The translations under genes were made by a program, and so were the position numbers. From Anomaloglossus baeobatrachus (taxonomy: Eukaryota > Chordata > Amphibia > Anura > Aromobatidae): a DNA stretch of 64,000 nt. Location of the stretch: positions 691,621,198 to 691,685,197 of the forward strand of contig NC_134354.1 of NCBI RefSeq assembly GCF_048569485.1, in the 5' to 3' direction. Shown in pieces: positions 45,454 to 58,332 of this stretch (within the stretch, counting starts at the first letter, position 1; each line of letters opens with the position of its first letter). The notes beneath the pieces were generated by a model. The model was not told the origin of the DNA. It saw only the letters and a list, made by a program, of their open reading frames with translations, and did not search any database.

Positions 45454-47544
45454 GGCCTCCGACACACATCCGTGCCACCGGTACGTGTTTGCCATTTTTT
45501 GCACGTACCGGTGGCACGGAGACACGTTCAGCAATACCACCCTATTGTAGCAGGCACACACACGTAAAACCGCACGGAACGTGTGTCCGTGTGCGTTTGT
45601 ACGTGTGTGCGTTTTTCTACACGCTGACATGTCCACGTTTTCTCCGGCAGCATGGGTGTCACACGGCCCGCACCCGTACCACACGGATGTAGTGTGGATG
45701 CGGTCCCGTGTGACATACGCCGGAGAAAACACACGTGTCAGTGAAAAAACCCAAAACATTTACTCACCTTCTCCAGCCCTCCTGTCTCTGCCGCTGCTGC
45801 TACTTGCTGCAGACCGCCGCTCATTATACTTATTTAATATTCACTTCACTGCGGCCGGCAGCAGCAGCAGCGGGGAGACGGCAGTGCTGGAGACCGAAGA
45901 TCAGCACCACGGACAGCAGCGCGGACCACGGGAGTATGCAAATTACCGGTTCTACGTGTGCTATCGCGGATAGCACACGTAGAACACACGTGGACCGCAC
46001 GTACCCGAGACACGTACTTACCACACGCAACACGCAGGGTAAATACGTGTCTCGCGGCACGTGTGTGTGTGTCGCCCTGGGCAAGCCAGGGGACACAGGT
46101 CACAACACCACCACACCCCACACTCCAGGTAGGCACACCTGCTAACCAGAAATCCTTGTTGCCTTCCTCCAGAGGTTGATGATGCACACCAGGGGGTGGG
46201 CCAGGCGGTTGGCTCCGCCCACCAAGGAGCTCACAACTCTGGAGGCAGGAAGTAACCAGGCAGAAGAGCTCAGGGAGAGCTTGAGTGAGGAGTTCTGTGA
46301 GGGAGGAGGAAGTGGAAGGAGTGAGGAGTAGCCCAGGCAGGGGCTAAAGTAAACAACAAAGTGAAAGCGAAGGGAGAAAAGGAGGAAAGCAAGCAAAGTG
46401 ACAGAAGGAAAGAAAGCCTGAGAGCCCAGCCGTGTGTAGGGCCAGAACAGCAAGGTCAGCAACGGCGGTGACTGTTTGGAGGGGGACAGTTTGGAAGTTC
46501 CTGGAAGGACCCCGTTGGCTGTGTGCCCGGTGGTCTGGAGCAGTGTTCCGAAGGACAGTCAGCACCAGGGCAGGGGCCTCTCGGACCCCGGCAAGGCTAG
46601 GAGTCGCCAAATTTGCCAAATCCGTCAGTGACGGGGACGCAGATCCCCCAGCAACCAAGTCCCGATTGACGGCAACAGCCCGACCATTACCGGGGAGACA
46701 CCGCCACCGCCAAGGCACCAGTTTCCCCAGGGCCAGCGCCTGCGGGCAAAGTGTAGAGCTCCTCCGGCCCAGATTGCAGTCGGGGAGCGGGTAACCGGAG
46801 GGAATCCACCGCTACCATCAGACAACATAGGTGCAAGGAAGAGAAACGTCACCGTTACCTACCGGGAGTGCAGGTGCAGCCGTCTGTGGGACCGTCCTAC
46901 CAGCCGTTGGTTTACCGTACAAACTGTGTCCGTGTGTCAGGCTGAGTGAGTACCATAGTGCCGCAAGGCACAGCGCTGCCCCCGCGCCCCTGCGCCCTCC
47001 AGGCCCTACACTTCACATCTCATCACCGGGCCCCGGGATCACCAACCCCTACCCACGGAGGGGCAACACAACACCTGGCTGCTCCGCATCACCATCCCCG
47101 GGACCCCCACACTGAGCAGCGGTGGTGCAATCACCACAACCGTGGGTGGCGTCACGAACTATAACAATCCCCACACCCACATCAAACACCCCCCTTTCAC
47201 TCACGGGCGAGGAGTGTCGCTCGAGAAACCCCGGGATCCGGCCCACGGCTCGAGCCACCAGGAGCAGCTGCCGGACCCGAGCAGAAGGGGTGAGCGCGGT
47301 GTGCTGACACCCTCCTCCCCGCCCGCGACAACTTGGCGTCACGAACAGGATCTTACCGCTCTGCCGTCAGGTAGAGGTGCGCCTTGTTACCGCCGGAGGC
47401 ATCCGGCTGAAAAATTTCAGAAGCCGCCATCTTTGGCGCGAAAAGTTCCCGCTCGAGCGTCTTCTCGAGCAGTAGAAGCGCGAAGGCCAAAACCCCGCCC
47501 CGAGAGAGGAGGGGCCGGAAAGAGCTAAGGGGGACGGAAACAAG

Positions 47545-48585
47545 ATGTCTGCACCCGACGGAGCCGCTGGAGGAGCGGTGGTCGCAGCCGCAGCGGCACA
47601 CGCGGATGGGAATGGGCCTGCCCAAGTCCCGGTTGTACCGGCGGGAGGTGCCGCGGCCCCCGCGCTTGCTCAGGTCATGCCGTTTTCCTTGCCCTATGCA
47701 CCCGGAGCTGCCTGGCTACCGCAGTATGACGGGAAACCGGATGCCCTACAGGCTTTCCAGAAGAAGCTTAACCCGTTGCTAGAGCTGTATCCCCTGACTG
47801 ATAAGCAACGTGCGGCGATAGTGCTAGGCCAGTTAACCGGTGCGGCGGAGCAGGAAGCGGAGACCTGGGCCGAGGGGGACCGGCTCTCTGTAGCCGCCAT
47901 CTTCGAGAGGCTACAGACTGCCTTCGAGACCCGGACCGAAGCTGAGCTGAGGATGCAGTTTTACCAGTGCCGGCAACGAGCTGGGGATAGCATTCGGGAC
48001 TATGCTCTACGTCTGCAGACCGCCCTCCGCACGCTGAAGCGGGTGAACTCTATTAATGAGGCGGATAGCAACAAGATGTTAGTGGAGCAATTTGCGCAGG
48101 GGATGAGGTCCCCTGAGGATCGTAAACAACTCCGGCTGTGGGCCCTAGAACACCCTGATGTGGACTTCGCTGTGTTAAAGGAGCGGGCTATTAAAGCACT
48201 ACAGCCCCTAGCTGCTGAAGTTCTGGAACCCGTCCCGTGGCCCGTCGAGACAGCTCCTGTTATGGCGGCCTCAGCCAAACCAACCTCTGTAATGCCTGCA
48301 GCCCCGAGCAGCACCGTCGAAGAGTTGGCCGCCCAGGTCCGTCGCCTGGACGGAGACCTTGCCAAAATCCTTGCTGCACTGCAACCTCTGACCAGATCCC
48401 AGCCTCCAGCGCAGATACAGCTCGCTGACAGTCCCGAAGATGTTCCCTGGATGCAGCGGAGAAGCGTTAACAACCCGCGGAGCAGACCTCCAATCTGCTA
48501 CAAGTGCCGTAAGCCGGGCCATTATTACCGACAGTGCCCGTTAAACGAGCAACCCCTGGGGCCCCGGGCCAATCCTCAGGAGTAG
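47545..48585 (+). mobile_element. Gypsy element 2 gag region
   Basis: Structural polyprotein region. Starts MSAPDGAAGG, an Ala/Gly/Pro-rich head; the capsid-like part includes FSLPYAPGAAWLPQYDGKP and ETRTEAELRMQFYQCRQRAG, and a single CCHC zinc knuckle CYKCRKPGHYYRQCP lies near the end. Usual Ty3/Gypsy gag layout and length. The pol region overlaps its end slightly, as in families that reach pol by -1 frameshifting. Confidence 0.88.
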
Positions 48586-51500
48586 AACACCGTGGCCCCC
48601 CGGACTGGCGAGACCGATATGTCGGGGCCCGCCCTATCATCCCCGTGGCTGTGGACGGCATACCAGTGATGGCTCTCTTGGACACTGGATCACAGGTAAC
48701 TACCATACCGTATACGTTGTATCAGCAGTATTGGGCCACAGACGAGCTGGCGCCTCCAGACCCTAGTATAAATTTGATTGCCGCTAATGGACTTCCATTG
48801 ACCCAGGTGGGGTATAAAGAAGTGGCTATGACAGTGGGGCAAGCTGAACTGCAACATCAGGGCATGATTGTGATCATGAATGAACCCAGTGATCATAACC
48901 CGAAAATAGTGCTGGGAACCAATGTGATGGAACACTGCATGGCTGATGTGTTGAACCTTTTGCAACGGCTAGCCGCCACGGCGGCGGGGAGCCGGCAGAG
49001 GGCTGTGCAGCGTGAGATCCGCGCCCTGATGTACCGCCAGCATGTAAGCTCAACCGGAGGGGAGATTGGTGGAGTGCGAGTGATGGATGTTGCTCCATTG
49101 ACTGTGCCCCCTAGGAGTGAGATGATGATCTGGTGTAGGGCAGCAGTAGGGCCTCAGGGGCGTGACTACCCTGCGATGATGGACCCCATGCCTTCCGAGC
49201 ACTGGCCCACTGTAGTGGCCGCCCGAGGGGTGGTAGATGTGAAGAAAGGGAGAGTGCCTGTGAGAGTGTTGAACTGTGGGGAGGAAGAAGTCAGGCTCCC
49301 CCCCCCGGTATGCCACCATTGCCAAACTGCTCACCCTGGACCCTCACACTATCCAGGAAGCCCGTCCATCCACACTCCCACCTACCACCAGCACTTCCCC
49401 ACCCCAGGGGGACACCAAGGAGTGGCACCAACAGCTACATGTGGGCACTGATGATACCCCTACACATCACAGGGCAGGGGTACACAGGGTAGTGCAGGAG
49501 TACGAACAGGTTTTCAGTAAGCACCCCCTAGACTTTGGGCAGATCAAGGGGGTCCAACACCACATTCCCACGGGTGAACATCCCCCTATTAAAGAGAGGT
49601 ATAGACCTATTCCCCCTGCACATTACCAGTGTGCCAAAGATATGTTGAAGAATATGAAGGAGGCAGGGGTTATTCGGGACAGTTGTAGTCCCTGGGCCGC
49701 TCCGTTGGTACTGGTCAAGAAGAAGGATGGTACCATGCGGATGTGTGTGGACTACCGGAAGATCAACCAGATAACCCATAAAGATGCCTATCCATTGCCT
49801 CGTATTGAAGAATCTTTGGCTGCACTGAGATCTGCAAACTACTTCTCGACCCTTGACCTCACCAGCGGATACTGGCAAGTGGCCGTGGCCCCCGAGGACC
49901 GGGAGAAGACCGCCTTCACCACCCCGATGGGGCTCTGCGAATTCAATAGCATGCCGTTTGGGCTGTGCAATGCCCCCGGGACCTTCCAACGGTTGATGGA
50001 GTGCTGTTTGGGACATTTAAACTTCGAGACCGTCCTGCTGTATTTGGATGATGTGATTGTCTATTCCCAGACGTATGAAGCCCATCTGGAGCACCTGGCC
50101 GAGGTGTTCGCGTCCCTTGCCAAGTTCGGGATGAAGTTGAAGCCCTCGAAGTGCCATCTGCTGAAACCCAGGGTGCAGTATCTAGGACATGTGGTGAGTG
50201 CGGATGGTGTTGCCCCCGACCCTGAGAAGATCATTGCCATCCAGAGCTGGCCGAGACCAACCACAGTGAGGGAAGTAAGGCAGTTCCTGGGTCTGGTAGG
50301 GTACTATCGGCGTTTTATAAAGGGGTACACGAAGATGGCTGCCCCCATGCAAGATCTCCTCGTGGGACAGACCAAAGGTGGTAGACCCATTGGAGCCCCA
50401 CTGTTGTGGGAGGACAAGCATGAGGAGTCCTTTGGCCAGTTGAAGGCGGCCTTGACCGGAGAAGAGGTCTTGGCGTACCCTGACTATGGGCGCCCGTTCA
50501 TTCTCCACACGGACGCCAGTAACGTGGGGCTAGGAGCGGTCTTGTCCCAGGTCCAGGATGGAAAGGAGAAGGTGATTGCCTACGCCAGCCGAAAACTCCG
50601 GCCGACCGAAAGGAACCCTGAGAACTATAGCTCCTTCAAGCTCGAGCTATTGGCGTTGGTGTGGGCTATCACACAGCGGTTCCGCCACTACCTGGCGGCA
50701 GCAAAATTCACCGCGTTTACGGACAACCATCCGTTAACTCACCTGAACACGGCCAAGTTGGGCGCGCTGGAGCAGCGGTGGGTAGCCCGGTTAGCCAACT
50801 ATGATTTCACCATAAAGTACCGAGCTGGTCGTGTCAACATCAATGCAGATGCACTCTCCCGGATGCCCCATTTGTCAGAAGAGGGGTGTGAGGACGACGA
50901 CCTCGAGGAGATTGAGCTGCCTGCGTTTCACCAGCCGCCTACTGAGAGGGTACAGGTATGTCAGCAAAGGGTGGATCTGGACCCGCGGCCCAGTCAAGAG
51001 TGGCAGGACGCCCAGGACCAAGCGCCGGCTGTCCGCCTTGTCAAGACTCTGGTGGAACAAGGCGCCATGGGAATGGACCCTAGCGCTCCAGCCGAAGCCC
51101 AACGCTTGTGGAAAGAACGGAAACGGCTTTACCTACACCAAGGGAGGCTGTACCGTGAGCTGATCAACCCGAAGACCCATGAGAAAATATGCCAGTTGAT
51201 CGTTCCTCAGGCTGATGTCGCTACTGTACTGCGGGCATACCATGATGGTGCTGGCCACTTCGGGTGGAAGAAGCTGGAGATGCTGTTGAGGGAGCGGTTC
51301 TATTGGAGTGGGATGCGTGAATCGGTAGAAGCCTGGTGCCGAGAGTGCGGTCCTTGTACGCTGAGGAGAAAGGACGAGACTAGCCAGAGGGCACCGTTAC
51401 ATCCCATCGTCACCCATCAGCCGCTGGAACTGGTCGCCCTAGACCATGTTAAGCTCACCCCTAGCCGAAGTGGGTACACCTACGCATTGACCATGGTAGA

Positions 51501-52635
51501 CCACTACTCAAGATTTATGGTGGTAGTCCCCGTCAAGGACCTGACTGGTCGAACTGCTGCTCGTGCGTTCCAGGCTTATTTCTGCCGACCTCATGGGTAC
51601 CCCGAGAAGGTGCTGACTGACCAAGGCCCGGCTTTTGAAGCAGAGGTGTTTCACGAATTCTGCCAGTTGTACGGCTGCAAGAAGATCCGGACCACTCCGT
51701 ACCACGCCCAAACCAACGGCATGTGCGAGAAAATGAATCACTTGGTCCTGGGGCTCCTCAAGACGCTACCGCTGGAAGAACGGAACATGTGGCCGGAAAA
51801 GTTACCCGACTTGGTCGACATGTACAATAATATCCCAACCAGCTCGACAAAGTGCACCCCAGCGTATCTGATGAGGGCTCGGCCTGGCCGCCTGCCGGTG
51901 GATCTGGAGATGGGGTTGGAAGCTCCGGAAGCACTCCCTTCGACGGCAGAGTGGGAGAGTCGGAGGAGGGCCCAGTACCGGCAAATCCAGGAGTATGTAG
52001 AGAAAAACCTCAGTCGAAGTCGAGAACAGCAAGAGCACCGGTTCAACCAGAAGGCGCCTGCAGGTCCTTTCCAGCCAGGAGATGTGGTGCTGAAACGGAA
52101 GAGAAAAGCCCACAAACTGGATGACCAATGGGAGCAAGTCCCTTACGTCGTACAACCCACCGAGTGGGACAATGGGAAAACCTACCAGATCAGTCGTGAC
52201 CAAGGGGGCACCCTGGCCACAGTTTCTCGGGACCATCTAAAAAAATGCCCCCCAGCATTGAAAGCAGAGGCTGAAGTACCGGTTTCTCCACCAGTGGAAA
52301 AGGCAGCAGAGGTAATCCACACTGTAATGGGTGACTTCCCAGCAAACTGGCCTACACAGAACGGCGCGGTGATACTTCCAGTGATACTGTTCCCACAACC
52401 CGTGGATGAAGAAGTAGTGGAAGCGGTTAACCGTGAGCCAGAACCCGCGCCAGTGCCCAGGGATGAACCTGTATCCAGCCCCCCTGCATCTCTGTCTGCT
52501 CCACACTATAGCCGGGAGGAGGAACCGATTGTTCCCTCTACCCCACTGTCTAGTACCACTGACACCGGGCCCCGAAGGTCCACCCGTTCCAACCTAGGTA
52601 GACCCCCACTTAGGTACAGGGAGACCGTTCTATGA
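48534..52635 (+). mobile_element. Gypsy element 2 pol region
   Basis: Domains in Gypsy order: aspartic protease (ALLDTGSQVTT), reverse transcriptase (KDGTMRMCVDYRKIN, FSTLDLTSGYWQV, LYLDDVIVYS), RNase H (HTDASNVGLGAVLSQ), integrase with HHCC zinc finger (HFGWKKLEML, CRECGPC) and DDE core (TMVDHYSRF, LTDQGPAF, HAQTNGMCEK), then a C-terminal FQPGDVV module. The tail ends RRSTRSNLGRPPLRY, a basic motif common at the end of such pol proteins. RNase H before integrase separates it from Copia. Confidence 0.9.
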
Positions 52636-54702
52636 ATGAAAGGGGTCCGCAAATGTAAAAGAGTGTTGTGTGTTTGTTTGAAAAAGTTGAAAGTTTGAAA
52701 TGATGAAAATGAAAATGACCGAGTTTTCACCTGATTCACCGTGTGATTTGCAACCGGCTGGAGCCGGCACCGTTGTCCCCGTGGGGACCGTTAAAGTTTA
52801 ATTTGCATGGGAACTATCTATGGACAAGCCCGTGAACTCTGCAGGGCAACCACAAACGTTAAGTGGCATGTAAATATGTTGGGTACCGTTACCGTTTCCG
52901 CAATACCGCCTCCGGAGAGGCAGGTTGGAGGGAGGGCCCTGAGCAGAGCAGGCCAGGGCCCAGCCACCAAAGGAACCGGTGGCCACCCTCTGGAGGGGAA
53001 GGACAGATCCCGCTCGGGTGACTTGTGCTGGACTGTGGGTCAAGGGGTGCTGCCTGGGTTTTAGGGGCAGCATCAGGGCCAGGTTGCTTGGGTGGGAGAG
53101 AGCGGAAACCGTGACCGTATACCGTTGCAACGTTTAAGAAAATGTGCCTCCCGTTTTGGGAAGAGTTTGATTAAAAATGTTATTGATGTTTGATTAACCC
53201 TTGTTATCCCCTTTTACAGAAAAATAAAACCGGTGTAGGACGGCAGCCCGCGGACGGTCTGCATTTTGCTAAGGGGGAATGTGTCGCCCTGGGCAAGCCA
53301 GGGGACACAGGTCACAACACCACCACACCCCACACTCCAGGTAGGCACACCTGCTAACCAGAAATCCTTGTTGCCTTCCTCCAGAGGTTGATGATGCACA
53401 CCAGGGGGTGGGCCAGGCGGTTGGCTCCACCCACCAAGGAGCTCACAACTCTGGAGGCAGGAAGTAACCAGGCAGAAGAGCTCAGGGAGAGCTTGAGTGA
53501 GGAGTTCTGTGAGGGAGGAGGAAGTGGAAGGAGTGAGGAGTAGCCCAGGCAGGGGCTAAAGTAAACAACAAAGTGAAAGCGAAGGGAGAAAAGGAGGAAA
53601 GCAAGCAAAGTGACAGAAGGAAAGAAAGCCTGAGAGCCCAGCCGTGTGTAGGGCCAGAACAGCAAGGTCAGCAACGGCGGTGACTGTTTGGAGGGGGACA
53701 GTTTGGAAGTTCCTGGAAGGACCCCGTTGGCTGTGTGCCCGGTGGTCTGGAGCAGTGTTCCGAAGGACAGTCAGCACCAGGGCAGGGGCCTCTCGGACCC
53801 CGGCAAGGCTAGGAGTCGCCAAATTTGCCAAATCCGTCAGTGACGGGGACGCAGATCCCCCAGCAACCAAGTCCCGATTGACGGCAACAGCCCGACCATT
53901 ACCGGGGAGACACCGCCACCGCCAAGGCACCAGTTTCCCCAGGGCCAGCGCCTGCGGGCAAAGTGTAGAGCTCCTCCGGCCCAGATTGCAGTCGGGGAGC
54001 GGGTAACCGGAGGGAATCCACCGCTACCATCAGACAACATAGGTGCAAGGAAGAGAAACGTCACCGTTACCTACCGGGAGTGCAGGTGCAGCCGTCTGTG
54101 GGACCGTCCTACCAGCCGTTGGTTTACCGTACAAACTGTGTCCGTGTGTCAGGCTGAGTGAGTACCATAGTGCCGCAAGGCACAGCGCTGCCCCCGCGCC
54201 CCTGCGCCCTCCAGGCCCTACACTTCACATCTCATCACCGGGCCCCGGGATCACCAACCCCTACCCACGGAGGGGCAACACAACACCTGGCTGCTCCGCA
54301 TCACCATCCCCGGGACCCCCACACTGAGCAGCGGTGGTGCAATCACCACAACCGTGGGTGGCGTCACGAACTATAACAATCCCCACACCCACATCAAACA
54401 CCCCCCTTTCACTCACGGGCGAGGAGTGTCGCTCGAGAAACCCCGGGATCCGGCCCACGGCTCGAGCCACCAGGAGCAGCTGCCGGACCCGAGCAGAAGG
54501 GGTGAGCGCGGTGTGCTGACACCCTCCTCCCCGCCCGCGACATGTGTTTTTAACGGAAGTGTGTTTCAGGCCTTACACATACTCGTCTGGCAAACAATGT
54601 CTACTTTACCATAAACTTTTGAAAAGCGTCAAGATGGCGTAATATCTCAAATTTGCTAATTTTTGCACAAATAAACTTTTAACCTTGATTGCTCGAGACT
54701 AA

Positions 54703-55273
54703 AGGGTACTTTACACGCTGCGATATCGGTACCGATATCACTAGCGTGTGTACCCGCCCCCGTCGGTTGTGCGTCATGGGCAAATCGCTGCCCATGATGC
54801 ACAACATCGCTAACACCCATCACATGGACTTATCTTCCCTGCGATGTCGCTCTGGTCAGTGATCCGCCTCCTTTCTAAAGGGGGCGGTTCGTGCGGCGTC
54901 ACAGCGAGGTCATACGGCAGCCGTCGAATAGCAGAGGAGGGGCGGAGATGAGTGGCCGGAACATACCGCTCACCTCCTTCCTTCCGCATTGCCGGTGGAC
55001 GCAGGTAAGGAGATGTTCGTCGTTCCTGCGGTGTCACACATAGCGATATGTGCTGCAGCAGGAACGACGAACAGCATCATACCTGCAGCAGCTACGATAT
55101 TTGGAAAAGGAGAGACGTGTCAACGAGCAACAATTTTTCACGTTTTTGCGCTCGTTGATCATCGCTCCTTCGTGTCACACGCTGCGATGACTCTAATGGC
55201 GCCGGATGTGCGTCACTAACAGCGTGACCCCGTCGATATATTGTTAATGATGTCGCAGCGTGTAAAGCACCCT
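54703..55273. mobile_element. Harbinger-like MITE, 571 bp
   Basis: AGGGTACTTTACACGCTGCG and cagcgtgtaaagcaccct are inverted; TAA on both sides (54700-54702, 55274-55276). It belongs to the same family as 34349 and 58333. Confidence 0.8.
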
Positions 55274-55276
55274 TAA

Positions 55277-55733
55277 GGCCGAGGCCACACGGGAATTTGT
55301 GTGAGTGCTCACATGACACTCAGCACACGCTCACAGCATAGCAGGAGCCGAGTGTCATGCGACTGCGGTCCAATCGTGCGAACAGACCACAGTTGCGGAG
55401 GGCGAGGCGGCGCTACAGAGGGGAGGGAGGTATTTATCTCCCTATCTCTTCAGTTGCTGGCTGATGCGAGAATCGCACTGCTTTTGGGTTACACTTGACT
55501 GACGTGACTTGAGAGCAATGCGATGTTTCTCTCTCCCCATAGACTTGAATGGGTGCGAGTGAAACAGGATTGCATTCCATCCACAGCATGCTGCGACTGT
55601 TTTCTCAGTCTTATCATGGCTTAGAAAATAATTGCTCATGGGAGCTGCCCCATAGAGTAATATTGGTCCGAGTAGAATGCGTTTTTTTTTATCACATTCC
55701 ACTCGCACCGTTTTTGTCACCGTGTTTTAGGCC
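55277..55733. mobile_element. MITE, 457 bp, abutting the previous one
   Basis: Starts GGCCGAGGCCACACGGGAAT and ends gttttaggcc; TAA on both sides (55274-55276 shared, 55734-55736). Internal inverted segments around gagtgtcatg. The inner arms are weaker than in the neighbour. Confidence 0.6.
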
Positions 55734-55736
55734 TAA

Positions 55737-56193
55737 CATGAATAATGGCGGTCTTGATGGGGAGGTGAGGTGGGTGTGTTGGAGTCAGACACTTCTGATT
55801 TGGTAAGATGGGCATGCCTCTTCATGAATCAGGTGCGTATGAAAAGTGGCCTGAGGGATAAAACTATGAAGGTCTATGGGAAAAAATGCTACAAAGAGGT
55901 AAAAAAGTCATACTTCGAGCTGTAATTTTGAAAAAACAAATTGGGTTTCATAATTTCCTATTGACATCAGGCAAACAACTTTTATTTTAGGTGTTTAAAT
56001 TAGTTATGTTCATGAAGTTTTCTTTTGGATGCCTTCAATTAGGCTTTCTGAAAACTTAGCTCAGCTAATATAGGTAACGTCAGCTTGGTTGGTGCAGTGA
56101 GTAAGATAGGTATGATAATTGAAGCTGTCCATTTCTGCTGCCCATGTTCTGGGATCCAAATTACAAAGTGACGTTCTTTTTTTTTTTTTACAG
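55737..56193. other. Intron tail before I-EGF1 exon
   Basis: Nothing recognised except a long T-run acceptor tract. Confidence 0.5.
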
Positions 56194-56399
56194 CTGCAAG
56201 GACGGCTATAAAGGAAAACACTGTGAATGCAACCAAAATAAACCTGATTCCAATGAGGGATGCAGAAATGGCTCACTGACATGTAACGGTCGTGGAAAGT
56301 GTGAATGTGGGCGCTGTGCGTGCAATAAACACGTACGTGGACTGTTTTGTGAGTGCGATGATGCCAGCTGTGAAAGATATGAAGGACACCTATGTGGCG
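56194..56399 (+). CDS. itgb7: itgb7 exon: I-EGF1 to I-EGF2
   Basis: Acceptor after a long T run (ttttttacag), donor gtaagt; phase 2 in, phase 1 out. Encodes CKDGYKGKHCEC, a linker with CRNGSLTC, then GKCECGRCACNKHV and CECDDASCERYEGHLCGG. Cysteine spacing is that of integrin EGF modules, and CECDDASCER is the beta-7-like segment. The preceding intron holds the whole young Gypsy element. Confidence 0.95.
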
Positions 56400-56452
56400 G
56401 TAAGTCAATAAACTGCTTACATTACGATTTCATTATACATATTTAGTTTAAT

Positions 56453-58040
56453 ATACACTGTGTGCAGAATTATTAGGTCAGTACCGTAATTTGACCATAT
56501 CATCACTTTTATTCAGATTTTCTAATTCCAAGCGTAAAACCTTGAACACTTATTGGATGAAGCAGATCAGGTGATTATTTTTGTGTAATGAGAGAGGGTG
56601 AGGCCTAAGGATATCAACACCCTTCATTAGGCCTCTGCCACACTTACGTGACAAAACGTAACGTTTTTGCCACGTACGTGTTAAAGGGGTGGTTTGTTCC
56701 CCGTGTGCCGTTTTTGTGGCACATACGTGTTCTCCGTGTGTTATATGTTATAATACACGGAGAACGGAAAGTCCCGCCTACCTGCATCATCCGGCGCTGT
56801 CTGTGGTGCTGAATGACAGCATCCGGCCAAAGCCACGCCCCGCTGACGCTGCGTTGCCCCCAGTGAAAGAGAAGCATTGTTCAAAATCACTAGGGGACGG
56901 ATGCAGGGGACAGCCGCAGCAGAGACTGCAGGTATGGTGGAGGTGGGTATGGGTTTTTATTATTTTTACACTGACACGTGTCTTTCTCCGGCGCGTGTCA
57001 CACGGGCCCGCATCCACATTACATCCGTGTGGTACGGGTACGGGCCGTGTGATACCCGTGCTGCCGGAGCAACACGGACATGTCAGCGTTTTAAAAAAAC
57101 GGACACACGTAAGTACGGAAGGGACACACGTTCTGTTCCTGAATACTTAAGTGTGTCCAAAACAATAACATTACATAGGACCACGTGGGCCCATGTCTCT
57201 GGTACATGATAAAAAAGCACACACGTACAGGAGGCACAGATGTGTGCCGCAGGCCTTAAGGAGTGCAGAATTATTAGGCAGCTCATTTTCCTCAGGCAAA
57301 ATGGGCCAAAAAAAGATTTAACAGACTGAAAAGTAAAATAAATTGTTACAAGCCTTACTGAGGGATGCAGCACCCTTGAAATTGCTAAGATATTGGGGTG
57401 TGATCATAGAACAATCAGGTTTTGTTGCAAATAGTCAATAGAGTTAAAAAAAATGTGTTAAAAAACAGACAGACATTAACCAACAAAGATTTGAGAAGAA
57501 TGAAGCGTGAAGAAACCAGGAACCCATTAGTCTTCAGTGGTATCATATTCCAGAACTGAAACCTCCCTGGACGCCCAGAAGAACAAGGTGTTCAGTGCTC
57601 AGAAATATGGCCGAGGTAAGGAAAAATTAAATCCGAACACCCCCGAGCAAGACACAGAAATGGAAATGTCAAGACTGGGTGAAGAAATATCTGAAAACGG
57701 ATTTTTCAGAGGCTTTATGAATTGAAGAGATGAGAAAGACCTTTGCTGGACCAGATGGATGGGACCATCAAGGTGGAGGTGGGGTATTAGGGTACTCTTA
57801 TTATTAAAGATGAGCTAGTTGGACCTTTTCAGGTTGAAGGTGGACTCAAAATCAACTCCAGTTTTTAGAAGACACTAATCACATGATTCCTTCCTCACAT
57901 GACCAAAACTCGCTTGAGAACTTGTGGGCCCTTCTTAAACTGAAGATTTACAGTGAAGGAAAACCGTATACTTTTCTGAGTAGTGTGTGGTAGTCTTAGC
58001 TGGTGGTTGCCCAAAAATTTTGATTGTCAACAGATGCACT
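56453..58040 (+). mobile_element. Mariner/Tc1-like element F, decayed
   Basis: Left tip acactgtgtgcagaattatt is that of a widespread vertebrate Tc1/mariner group. After the MITE inserted at 56630-57255, decayed transposase sequence follows on the + strand: a start-like GQKKI.., HTH-type CSTLEIAKI-like codons near 57370, LRRIKRE-like at 57490, and late traces of a DDE domain (GPDGW, DELVGPF, SLENLWALLK) to about 57950. Stops and frameshifts are numerous, and the middle is shortened. The right tip was not found, so the end is approximate. Confidence 0.65.
56630..57255. mobile_element. MITE, 626 bp, inside element F
   Basis: GGCCTCTGCCACACTTACGT and complement at the right end; TTA at 56627-56629 and 57256-57258. 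Same family as 45454 and 62370. Confidence 0.8.
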
Positions 58041-58332
58041 ATATGGCCAATATACAAACATAAACTATGTCAACTCAGTCATTGCAATTAATAAATACAG
58101 GAACTTTAATATTGCTATACACGATAAAACCATTGAATACTAAGTTAACATTTTTTGCGCAAAAACTGCAAAAGTCATCCAACCAGATCAAGATGTACCT
58201 TTTATATGGATGGTACACTATATACTACTTTTTTTTTTTAGTATACATTGAGATGGTTGGCCTCCTCCAGGGATAAGCACAATTATCCACCCATTTTTCC
58301 CAGATATAGTTTTAATCACATACTACCCTTAA
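58041..58332. other. Intron sequence
   Basis: AT-rich; nothing recognised. Confidence 0.45.

Larger units (their letters stand above)
46068..54542 (+). mobile_element. Ty3/Gypsy element 2, nearly whole and young
   Basis: Parts: 5' LTR 46068-47330, primer-binding region TGGCGTCACGAACAGG, leader, gag, pol, about 640 bp of 3' noncoding sequence, polypurine tract aagggggaa, 3' LTR 53280-54542. Both LTRs are 1263 bp and differ at about one base, and TGTG flanks both ends (46064-46067, 54543-54546). Such similarity means a very recent insertion. It looks nearly whole, with about one break. It lies in sense orientation in an itgb7 intron. The tRNA used for priming was not identified. Confidence 0.95.
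45454..54572. mobile_element. MITE interrupted by Gypsy element 2
   Basis: GGCCTCCGACACACATCCGT follows TTA (45451-45453), and the complementary end gtgtgtttcaggcc precedes TTA (54573-54575). The MITE arms are 45454-46067 and 54543-54572, with the LTR element in between. Relatives at 56630 and 62370 are uninterrupted. Confidence 0.8.

Noticed and set aside
45454-46067. GC-rich tandem acacgtg blocks as a CpG promoter
   Set aside because: They are MITE arm repeats found in four other places in the window.
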